Source: Candidatus Latescibacterota bacterium (GTDB lineage Bacteria; Krumholzibacteriota; Krumholzibacteriia; WVZY01; JAKEHA01). From it: a DNA stretch of 22,909 bases. Shown piece after piece: positions 9,674 to 16,024 of the stretch (position 1 is the first letter of the stretch; each line of letters starts with the position of its first letter). The notes beneath the pieces were generated by a model, which did not search any database, was not told the origin of the DNA, and was given only the letters and a program-made list of their open reading frames with translations. Location: positions 1-22,909 of the forward strand of contig JAKEHA010000150.1 of NCBI GenBank assembly GCA_022615275.1, given 5' to 3'. The position numbers were made by a program, and so were the translations under genes.

Positions 9674-10859
9674 CGCCCCGTTTCGTTCCCCGTCGCACTG
9701 CGTTCGCGCCGAAGCGCCCGCGCAGGGCGTCCATCACGGCGTCCAGCGTGCGATTGCGTGACGTGTTCGTGCGCGCCGCGTCGAACAAGTCGCGCGTTAC
9801 CTCCTCCGCGTGCGCGAGATTCGAAAGCGAAACGCCCAGCAGGCGCAGCGCTCGCCCCTCGCGCCCCAAACGCTTCTCCAGCAGCTCTCTCGCCGCGTCT
9901 CGAATCACCACCGAGTCCGAGGTCGCGTCGGGGAGCGTCTTTGCCCGCGTCACGGTCGTGAAGTCGGCGTAGCGCGCTTTCAAGTTCACGGTGAAGCCGA
10001 CCACATCGTCGGCGCGCGCGCGGCGCGCGACTCGTTCCGCTAGCACGTCCAGTTCCGCGCGCAGCGCGTCGGCGTCGGCGATGTCACGCGCGAAGGTGTT
10101 CTCCGCCCCGATCGACTTCGCGTCGGCGTCGGGGACCACGGGGCGGTCGTCGATGCCGCGCGCGAGGAGCCTTAGGCGCGCCGCGTATGAACCGACGATG
10201 CGCTCCAACAATGCATCCGGCGCGCGCACGACATCCGCAATGGTGCGTACGTTCGCATGCGCGAGCGCTTCCTCGGTCTTCTTCCCCACTCCCCACAACC
10301 GCGATGCCGGCAGCAACGCCAGGCGCGCCTCGGCTTCGTCCTGTGTGAACACGACGAAGCCGTCGGGCTTCTCGAGATCGCTCGCGAGCTTGGCGAGATA
10401 CTTGTTGGGTGCGACTCCCACCGACGCGATCAATCCGATTTCGGCGCGGATGCGCTGCTTGATCACGCGGCCGATTTCGGGCCCGGTGCCGAACAGCGCC
10501 TGGCTCGCGGTGACGTCGAGGAACGCTTCGTCGATGGAGATGGGCTCGACGAGCGGTGTGTACGCGTCCAAGATCGAACGAATGTCGTGCGACACTTCGG
10601 CGTAGCGCTCCATGCGTGGCGCGATGTGCACGCCGTGCGGGCACAGGCGCTCCGCGCGCGCCGTGCTCATGGCGCTGCGCACGCCGAACACGCGTGCCTC
10701 GTACGAGGCCGCCGCCACCACGCCGCGCGATTCGCGCGTTCCGCCCACGATCACGGGCTTGCCCGCGAGCGCGGGGTTGTCCATCACCTCGACCGACGCG
10801 TAGAAGGCGTCCATGTCGACGTGGATGATAGCGCGCGGTTTGACGGTGGCTTCGCTCAT
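9654..10859 (-). CDS. dinB: DNA polymerase IV (Y-family translesion polymerase)
   Basis: A 401-residue Y-family DNA polymerase that copies past damaged bases in the cytoplasm. Motif I DMDAFYASVE (15-24) supplies the first metal-binding Asp15 and the steric-gate position Tyr20. SIDEAFLD (108-115) supplies Asp110 and Glu111. SVGVAPNKYLAKLASDLEKPDG (146-167) is the conserved fingers/palm segment, and a helix-hairpin-helix GVGKKT lies at 190-195. The little-finger domain is complete. RDLFD (356-360) lies where DinB proteins carry their beta-clamp-binding motif, but it lacks the usual Gln. No LexA-type operator was recognised upstream. Only 23-32 bases separate it from the divergent SDR gene, and no Shine-Dalgarno is visible, so promoter elements must lie within the coding ends. 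No imuA/imuB or recA partner is nearby. Confidence 0.95.
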   Translation of the reverse strand: MSEATVKPRAIIHVDMDAFYASVEVMDNPALAGKPVIVGGTRESRGVVAAASYEARVFGVRSAMSTARAERLCPHGVHIAPRMERYAEVSHDIRSILDAYTPLVEPISIDEAFLDVTASQALFGTGPEIGRVIKQRIRAEIGLIASVGVAPNKYLAKLASDLEKPDGFVVFTQDEAEARLALLPASRLWGVGKKTEEALAHANVRTIADVVRAPDALLERIVGSYAARLRLLARGIDDRPVVPDADAKSIGAENTFARDIADADALRAELDVLAERVARRARADDVVGFTVNLKARYADFTTVTRAKTLPDATSDSVVIRDAARELLEKRLGREGRALRLLGVSLSNLAHAEEVTRDLFDAARTNTSRNRTLDAVMDALRGRFGANAVRRGTKRGVSGGSE

Positions 10860-10891
10860 GAGGGCTAGCGTATCATGCTCGCGTGGAGCGA

Positions 10892-11740
10892 ATGGACGGA
10901 AAGACGGTGCTGGTCACGGGCGCCAGCTCGGGCATCGGGCTGGCCACGGCCTCCCGGCTGGCGGCCCTGGGCGCGCACGTCGTCATGGTCAGCCGCACCC
11001 AGCCGCGCGGCGCCAAGGCGCGCGCCGAGATTCTCAAGGCGACCCCCGGCGCTTCCCTCGACTTGCTGATCGCCGACCTCGCCACGACTACTGCGATTCG
11101 CAAGCTCGCGGAGGCATTCCAGCGCAAGTACTCCCGTCTCGACGTGCTGATCAACAACGCCGCCGTTCTCACGTCGCGCCGCACGCTAACGCCCGAGGGC
11201 CTCGAGATGCAGTTCTGCGTCAATCACCTCGCGTACTTCCTGCTGACGGGTCTGTTGCTCGACGTATTGCGCGCGAGCGAGCCGTCGCGCGTGATCAACG
11301 TGGCGTCGACCGCGCACTCGCGCGGTGTGATCGACTTCGACGATTTGCAGTTCGCCGAGGCGTATCGCGGCTGGCAGGCGTACGCGAACACAAAATTAAT
11401 GAACGTTCTCTTTACCTACGAGCTGGCGCGCCGACTGGAAGGGACGCGCGTAACCGTTAACGTGCTTCACCCGGGTGTCATCCACACCAACCTATTGAGC
11501 AACTTCTCGTCGGTGTTGCAGCTCGCGTGGCACGCGATCGGCCGCTGGTTCAAGCAGCCCGAAGACGGCGCCGAGACACCGGTGTACCTGGCGGCGTCGC
11601 CCGAGGTGGTGTCGGTCAGCGGGAAGTACTTTCGCTACTGCAAGCCGCTGGGGACCTCGGCGCAGTCGTACGACAGGGAGATCCAGCGCCGCCTCTGGAA
11701 GGAAAGCGAGCGCCTCTCGGGTTTCGCGTACCCGATCTAG
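10892..11740 (+). CDS. Short-chain dehydrogenase/reductase (retinol-dehydrogenase-like)
   Basis: A 282-residue SDR from ATG 10892; GTG 10883 would add three residues. It has TGASSGIG (9-16), NNAA (88-91), Asn111 in CVNHLAYF, Ser139 in NVASTAH and the catalytic YANTK (Tyr164, Lys168). The order NNAAVL...NHLAYFLLT...NVASTAHSRG...YANTKLMN...LHPGVIHTNL is typical of the RDH11-14/WWOX-like group, which in bacteria is mostly annotated only as oxidoreductase. The likely cofactor is NADP, because Ser35-Arg36 follow strand 2. The substrate is unknown. It is not closely similar to the other SDR of the window (3597-4379): it is longer and has a different C-terminal region. No terminator is seen after it; a predicted promoter for the next gene begins 4 bases beyond its stop. 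Confidence 0.88.
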   Translation: MDGKTVLVTGASSGIGLATASRLAALGAHVVMVSRTQPRGAKARAEILKATPGASLDLLIADLATTTAIRKLAEAFQRKYSRLDVLINNAAVLTSRRTLTPEGLEMQFCVNHLAYFLLTGLLLDVLRASEPSRVINVASTAHSRGVIDFDDLQFAEAYRGWQAYANTKLMNVLFTYELARRLEGTRVTVNVLHPGVIHTNLLSNFSSVLQLAWHAIGRWFKQPEDGAETPVYLAASPEVVSVSGKYFRYCKPLGTSAQSYDREIQRRLWKESERLSGFAYPI

Positions 11741-11743
11741 GAC

Positions 11744-11772
11744 TTGCCCTGGAACGTGAGCTGCCATACAAT
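11744..11772 (+). promoter_or_regulatory. Predicted sigma70-type promoter of propeller paralogue 2
   Basis: TTGCCC (11744-11749, 4 of 6), a 17-base spacer, then TACAAT (11767-11772, 5 of 6). Transcription would begin near 11779, downstream of the in-frame TTG 11772 and ATG 11775. This supports ATG 11817 as the real start of the lipoprotein. Confidence 0.5.
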
Positions 11773-11816
11773 TGATGCATCCCACCCACGCCGCCCCAGG
11801 CCCGGTTATCGAAAAG

Positions 11817-13577
11817 ATGCGTCCCCTTTGTTCCACAGCGATCGTTCGGATTGCCGCGCTCGCGTGCCTCGCACTCGCCTGCGACGACGGATCCACCGGC
11901 CCCGACCCCGATCCCGACCCGGGCGCCCCGCAGTGGTCCCAGTGGCGCGCACTGCCGCCTTCGTTCACCGTGTACTCGATGTGGGCGGCCGGTCCCAACA
12001 GTGTGTTCGCGGTCGGTCCCGCCGGAACCGCCGCGCGCTGGAACGGCACGCGCTGGTCGTCGATCCCGGTCGATTTGTTCCGCGACGTGTGGTGCGTGAC
12101 GGGCACCGCCGGCGGGACGATCGTCGCCGTCGGCGACGGCGGCGCGACCTATTCCTTCAACGGCATTGCGTTCGCGCAAACGCCCCAGGTCACCGCCGAG
12201 AATCTGCGCTCGGTCGGGGTTGCGTCCGACGACACGCTGCTCGCAGTCGGCGAACTCGGGACGCTGCTCATGGGCGACGGCGCGACCTGGACGCTCGAGC
12301 CGCCTCCCGTACGTCGCTCGCTCTTGTCGATCTGGGGCTCGTCGATGCGCGACGTGTTCGCGGTCGGTCCGGGCGGATTGATCGTTCACTTCGACGGCGC
12401 GGCCTGGAGCGAGCAGACGAGCGGCACCCTCGAGACGCTGGCGTCGGTGAGCGGTACTGCTCCCACCGACGTGTACGCGGTGGGAACGGCGGGGACGATT
12501 CTCCACTACGACGGTTCCGACTGGTCCGCGATGACGAGCCCGACGGGCAGCGTGTTGCAGCACGTGCTCGCAAGCGGCGGCGACCCCATCGCGGTGGGTG
12601 CCAACGGCGCCGCGCTGCTGCTACAAGACGGCGCGTGGTCCTCCCTCGACCTGGGGACCACGCACTGGTTGTACGGCGCCTGTCGCGCGGGCGGCGACAC
12701 CTGGGTGGGCGGCTCGCGCGTCGTTCGCGTGCACGATGGCACCGCGTGGCGCTCCGAAGCGACCGGTGCGGTGCCGGTGCTGCGCGGCGCGTGTACCGAA
12801 GCCTCGGGGGCGGTGATCGTGGTGGGTGACGACGGCTACATCGCGCGCGGTCGCGGCGACCAGTGGGAGGTCGACGAAGGCGTCGACGCGCGCGATCTGC
12901 ACTGCGTGTATCGTTCCTCGAGCGGCGAGTTGTTTGCCGGCGGCGTGCAGCGTCTGCTTCGCTTCGACGGCTCGCAGTGGGTGGTCGAGCGCAACGACAT
13001 CGTGACGTGGTACGGATTCGGCGAGAGCCCCGGCGAGCTGTACGTGGTGGGGTCGGGCGGTGAGCTGAAACGCCGTTCGGGCGGGGGATGGACTACCGTG
13101 ATCATGCCGCGCATCCTCGACAATCTGAACGCGGTCGCGTGTGTGTCGAACAGCGAGGCGTACGCGGTCGGCGACCGCGGCGTCGTGCTTCGACACGACG
13201 GCGTCGGATGGCAGCAGATGGACTCGCGATCGTCGGTCGATATCCGCGACGTCGTCGCGCTTCCCGGCGACGATCCCATTCGTCGCGCGCTCGCGGTCGG
13301 CGAGTCGGGTTCGCTCTTCGTGCTCAATACGCATGGTGTCTCAGCGCTCGAGTCGCCCACGTCCGGCAATCTGTACGCGCTCGCGCAGGAACCCGGCGGC
13401 GACATTATCGCGTTCGGGGGCGGCGCGTCGATGCTGCGCTACCACGACGCCGCCTGGTCGGGCGAGGAGTCGCCGGTCCTGCAGCCCTTGTACGGGGCCT
13501 TTTCCGACGCCGTCGAGCTGTTCGCGGTGGGCGGCGGCGTCGCGGGCGGACTGGTGATTCGCTACGGGCCGCCTTGA
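11817..13577 (+). CDS. Lipoprotein with 14 propeller-type repeats, paralogue 2
   Basis: A 586-residue predicted lipoprotein related to its neighbours. Starting at ATG 11817 the leader MRPLCSTAIVRIAALACLALAC ends in a permissive lipobox (ALAC, Cys22), followed by DDGSTGPDPDPDPG, a flexible acidic/proline linker. Upstream in-frame starts exist (ATG 11775, TTG 11772) but would put an unusual 14-residue extension before the signal. The mature part again parses into 14 repeats of about 37-43 residues, beginning YSMWAAGPNSVFAVG and ending, one strand short, with GGLVIRYGPP. A tryptophan-containing strand (WSQWRALP) precedes repeat 1 and could close the ring. Repeats 6-9 and 12 deviate most. Function is unknown; a ligand-binding or scaffold role at the envelope is a guess. 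Confidence 0.85.
   Translation: MRPLCSTAIVRIAALACLALACDDGSTGPDPDPDPGAPQWSQWRALPPSFTVYSMWAAGPNSVFAVGPAGTAARWNGTRWSSIPVDLFRDVWCVTGTAGGTIVAVGDGGATYSFNGIAFAQTPQVTAENLRSVGVASDDTLLAVGELGTLLMGDGATWTLEPPPVRRSLLSIWGSSMRDVFAVGPGGLIVHFDGAAWSEQTSGTLETLASVSGTAPTDVYAVGTAGTILHYDGSDWSAMTSPTGSVLQHVLASGGDPIAVGANGAALLLQDGAWSSLDLGTTHWLYGACRAGGDTWVGGSRVVRVHDGTAWRSEATGAVPVLRGACTEASGAVIVVGDDGYIARGRGDQWEVDEGVDARDLHCVYRSSSGELFAGGVQRLLRFDGSQWVVERNDIVTWYGFGESPGELYVVGSGGELKRRSGGGWTTVIMPRILDNLNAVACVSNSEAYAVGDRGVVLRHDGVGWQQMDSRSSVDIRDVVALPGDDPIRRALAVGESGSLFVLNTHGVSALESPTSGNLYALAQEPGGDIIAFGGGASMLRYHDAAWSGEESPVLQPLYGAFSDAVELFAVGGGVAGGLVIRYGPP
11973..13571 (+). repeat. Tandem coding repeats, propeller paralogue 2
   Basis: Fourteen imperfect protein repeats, one per roughly 117 bases. 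The best-conserved copies are repeats 4 and 5 (LSIWGSSMRDVFAVG... and ASVSGTAPTDVYAVG...). Short DNA strings such as caccgccgaga recur here (about 12191) and in paralogue 3 (about 14226), in line with common descent. Confidence 0.75.
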
Positions 13578-13603
13578 CCGCGGACGCTGAACGCGCGTAT
13601 CCT
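13574..13603 (+). promoter_or_regulatory. Possible promoter of propeller paralogue 3
   Basis: TTGACC (13574-13579, 5 of 6), an 18-base spacer and TATCCT (13598-13603, 4 of 6), implying a start near 13610 and a leader of about 24 bases before ATG 13634. The -35 overlaps the stop of paralogue 2. Read-through from the upstream gene is also possible, as no terminator separates the two. Confidence 0.35.
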
Positions 13604-13633
13604 TGCTCGTCCCCCGAGTTCTACATCGACCCA

Positions 13634-15436
13634 ATGAACTGCTCTTCGACCTTCAATCGAACCCTGGCCGCTGCCGTGCTCGCCGGCGCCCTCGCCGCCT
13701 GCGACGATAGCGTGGTGTATCCGCCCGGGCCGGAGACGTTCTCGTTCGTGAACGAACTGGCCGAGATCGGCGTTCTGCACGGCGTGACGGTGACGCCGAC
13801 GGGCGCGTGCGCGGTCGGGCCGAACGGGCTCTCCATCGAGTGGGACGGAACCCTGTGGTCCGCGCACGACACCGGCACGAACGTGGAAATCTTCGCGGTT
13901 TGGGCGGCATCCGACGGCACCGTGTTCGCGGTGGGCCGCGACGGCCTCATCCTGCGCGACACCGGCACGGGCTTCGAGACGATGACGTCGGGAACCACGG
14001 AGCATTTGAACGGGGTCTTCGGCTCGGGCTCGACCGACGTGTGGGCGGTCGGCAACCTGGGCGTCATCCTGCACTTCAATAATGCCACGTGGGAGGACTA
14101 CTCCTTCGCGACGACGCAGAATCTGCGCGCCGTGTGGGCCGCATCCGACGGGCGCGCGTTCGCCGTCGGCAACGGCGGCCTCGTGCTGACCTTCGACGGT
14201 TTCTCGTGGTCGCAACAAACGACCGCCACCGCCGAGAACCTGCGCGCCGTGTTCGGCTTCTCGGAGACCGAGGCGTACGCGGTCGGCAACAGCGCTACGA
14301 TTCTGGAGTACGACGGCGTCTCCAACTGGACCGCGATGCCGCGCCCGAGCGGCATCACCTCGCGCGCGCTGCTCGGGCTTTGGGGCAACGCGAGCAACGA
14401 CATGTTCGCGTGCGGCGAAGCGGGCGTCATGCTCCACTTCGACGGGGTGACGTGGACGCGCTTCACCGACAACATCTTCACGGTCCAGAATTTCGAGAGC
14501 ATCACGGGGACCGCGGGCGACGACGTGATCGCGGTCGGCAGCGGCGGCACCATCGTTCGTTACGACGGCAACGAGTGGAAGAAAGAGTTGAGCGACGTCG
14601 GTGCCACTTCCGTGTACCGCGGCATTTGGGGCACGGCGTCGAACGACATCTTCATGGTGGGACCGTTCGCGCAGATCCTGCACCGCGACGGTACCGGCTG
14701 GCGCTTCATGACGGGCGGACGTCCGCAGCAGCTCAACGACATCACCGGGACCTCGCCGACCCACGCGATCGCGGTGGGCGACGAAGGACTCATCATGAGC
14801 TACGACGGCGTCGCGTGGACGCCGACCGCGAGCGGCACCGTGGAAGGATTGAACGGCGTGTGGGCGGCATCGGCCGACGAAGCGTGGGCGGTCGGCGACA
14901 ACGGAACTATTCTGCGCCTCGCGGCCGGGACGTGGAATCCGCAGACGAGCGGGACGACGAAGGTGCTGCACGCGGTGTGGGGCGCAACACCTGCGAACGC
15001 GTATGCGGTCGGCAACGACGGCCTCGTGCTCCACTACGACGGCGCCAATTGGAGCGAGCACGCGACGCTGAACGCGATCGCGCTGCGCGGCATCTGGGGT
15101 GCCTCGGCGTCGAACATCGTCGCCGTGGGAACGGGCGCGCCCGGGCAATCGAGCTCGTTCCGTTACAACGGCTCGTCGTGGCAAGCGGAAACCATCGGCG
15201 GCGTGTCGGCGCTGGAATCGGTGTTCGGCGTGTCCTCGAGCGCCATCTTCGTCGTGGGCCTCGGCGGCCGTCACCAGAACGCCTTCTACGACGCGTTCTA
15301 CAACTACGACGGCGAGGCGTGGATCCGCTCGCAGGCGAGCACCTTCGGCAGCTACACCGACGTGTGGGCCGCGTCCGGCTCGACCGTCTTCGTCGTCGGC
15401 ACGGGCACCATCGTCTATCGCGGTACGAAGAACTAG
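13634..15436 (+). CDS. Lipoprotein with 14 propeller-type repeats, paralogue 3
   Basis: A 600-residue predicted lipoprotein with the cleanest features of the three. The signal MNCSSTFNRTLAAAVLAGALAAC has a canonical lipobox LAAC (Cys23). The mature protein parses into 14 repeats of 39-47 residues with little degeneration; typical copies read NGVFGSGSTDVWAVGNLG, RAVWAASDGRAFAVG, NGVWAASADEAWAVG. Repeat 13 has an insertion (GRHQNAFYDAFYNYDG), and repeat 14 stops after its third strand (TIVYRGTKN). A strand-like segment (ETFSFVNEL) precedes repeat 1. The frame is open far upstream, but only this ATG gives a signal peptide. It lies directly behind paralogue 2 in the same direction and probably arose with it by tandem duplication. 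Function is unknown; no catalytic or metal motif is seen. Confidence 0.87.
   Translation: MNCSSTFNRTLAAAVLAGALAACDDSVVYPPGPETFSFVNELAEIGVLHGVTVTPTGACAVGPNGLSIEWDGTLWSAHDTGTNVEIFAVWAASDGTVFAVGRDGLILRDTGTGFETMTSGTTEHLNGVFGSGSTDVWAVGNLGVILHFNNATWEDYSFATTQNLRAVWAASDGRAFAVGNGGLVLTFDGFSWSQQTTATAENLRAVFGFSETEAYAVGNSATILEYDGVSNWTAMPRPSGITSRALLGLWGNASNDMFACGEAGVMLHFDGVTWTRFTDNIFTVQNFESITGTAGDDVIAVGSGGTIVRYDGNEWKKELSDVGATSVYRGIWGTASNDIFMVGPFAQILHRDGTGWRFMTGGRPQQLNDITGTSPTHAIAVGDEGLIMSYDGVAWTPTASGTVEGLNGVWAASADEAWAVGDNGTILRLAAGTWNPQTSGTTKVLHAVWGATPANAYAVGNDGLVLHYDGANWSEHATLNAIALRGIWGASASNIVAVGTGAPGQSSSFRYNGSSWQAETIGGVSALESVFGVSSSAIFVVGLGGRHQNAFYDAFYNYDGEAWIRSQASTFGSYTDVWAASGSTVFVVGTGTIVYRGTKN
13769..15433 (+). 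repeat. Tandem coding repeats, propeller paralogue 3
   Basis: Fourteen protein repeats, the most regular set in the window. Neighbouring copies share segments such as TAENLRAVFG and TQNLRAVWAA (repeats 3-5) and TSGTTEHLNGVFG and TSGTTKVLHAVWG (repeats 2 and 10). Confidence 0.78.
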
Positions 15437-15531
15437 CCCGCGCCCCGATCGTCCTCATCGCGCGTCGTCGCGGCTCGCGATTCCCCATCGTTCCCTGGCC
15501 CGCCGCTTGCTCAATACTCGATCGGTCTCCT

Positions 15532-15543
15532 TATAATGGAGGA
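15532..15543 (+). promoter_or_regulatory. Perfect -10 hexamer abutting a Shine-Dalgarno sequence
   Basis: TATAAT (15532-15537) is followed without a gap by GGAGGA (15538-15543), and ATG 15552 lies 8 bases further on. TTGCTC (15507-15512) is a possible -35, but at 19 bases. If TATAAT is the -10, transcription would start near 15544, and the Shine-Dalgarno would lie in the discriminator outside the mRNA. Either the message is nearly leaderless or one of the two elements is fortuitous. Confidence 0.5.
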
Positions 15544-15551
15544 CGATCGTT

Positions 15552-15932
15552 ATGTACCTCATCCGCGCCCTCATGATCATCGCACTGGCCCTGATGACGG
15601 CCGCCGTCGTCATCGGATGCTCGGGAAAAGTCGCGACCAAGAGCGCTTCGTCGCGCGACGTGGTCATCGTCCAGGACGAGCCCGGCCCGCCCGACCACGC
15701 GCCGGCGCACGGATACCGCAAAAAACAGGGGAACCAGAGCGTCGTGCTCGAGTACGACGACAAGATGGACCTCTACGTCGTCGCCGGATACGACGACTGC
15801 TACTACACCGCGGGTCAGTTCTATCGCAAGGTTAAAGGGGCATGGGAATGGAGCGTGTGCATCGACGGGCCTTGGAAGGCCGTCGCGCACCGCAACGACC
15901 TGCCCCCGGGGCTTCGCAAGCACAAGGCGTAA
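15552..15932 (+). CDS. Small aromatic-rich lipoprotein
   Basis: A 126-residue predicted lipoprotein. The signal MYLIRALMIIALALMTAAVVIGC has a good lipobox (VIGC, Cys23). A Ser/Lys-rich spacer and a Pro/His segment (PGPPDHAPAHGYRKK) follow, and then a compact domain of about 65 residues rich in Tyr and Trp: LEYDDKMDLYVVAGYDDCYYTAGQFYRK, then GAWEWSVCIDGPWKAV, ending LPPGLRKHK. Cys in CYY and in SVCID could pair in a disulfide. The layout (YY.a..FYR...G.W......GPW..V....LPPGLRK) is one I associate with unnamed small envelope proteins, and I know no assigned function. The start is set by GGAGGA 8 bases upstream and by the signal peptide. A bidirectional terminator follows. Confidence 0.8.
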   Translation: MYLIRALMIIALALMTAAVVIGCSGKVATKSASSRDVVIVQDEPGPPDHAPAHGYRKKQGNQSVVLEYDDKMDLYVVAGYDDCYYTAGQFYRKVKGAWEWSVCIDGPWKAVAHRNDLPPGLRKHKA

Positions 15933-15958
15933 CCCGCCGGCTTGCGCGCCAAAACGAA

Positions 15959-16000
15959 ACTCCCCCGGTCGAAGTCAATCGACCGGGGGAGTTTTCGTTT
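15959..16000. terminator. Bidirectional intrinsic terminator
   Basis: A perfect 14-bp stem (15959-15972 with 15979-15992) around the loop AGTCAA. The plus side is followed by TTTCGTTT, and the minus strand reads TTTCGTTTTG after the stem, so the flanks are also nearly symmetrical. It sits between the convergent small-lipoprotein and metalloprotease genes and should stop both. Confidence 0.9.
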
Positions 16001-16024
16001 GCGGCTCCAGTGTCCGCGGAGAAA

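Noticed and set aside
10860..10891. A LexA-type operator or full promoter between dinB and the SDR gene
   Set aside because: The gap is too short. TATCAT (10871-10876) has no -35 at a suitable distance; TTGACG (10840-10845) lies 25 bases upstream. No SOS-box palindrome was recognised.
13562..15274. Minus-strand open frame of 570 codons opposite propeller paralogue 3
   Set aside because: Repetitive antisense of the repeat-coding DNA. The plus frame has a signal peptide and regular blade repeats.
8069..15433. Possible CRISPR or other DNA-level tandem array because of regular spacing of about 120 bases
   Set aside because: The periodicity is at protein level with diverged DNA copies inside continuous reading frames; no identical direct repeats with spacers exist.
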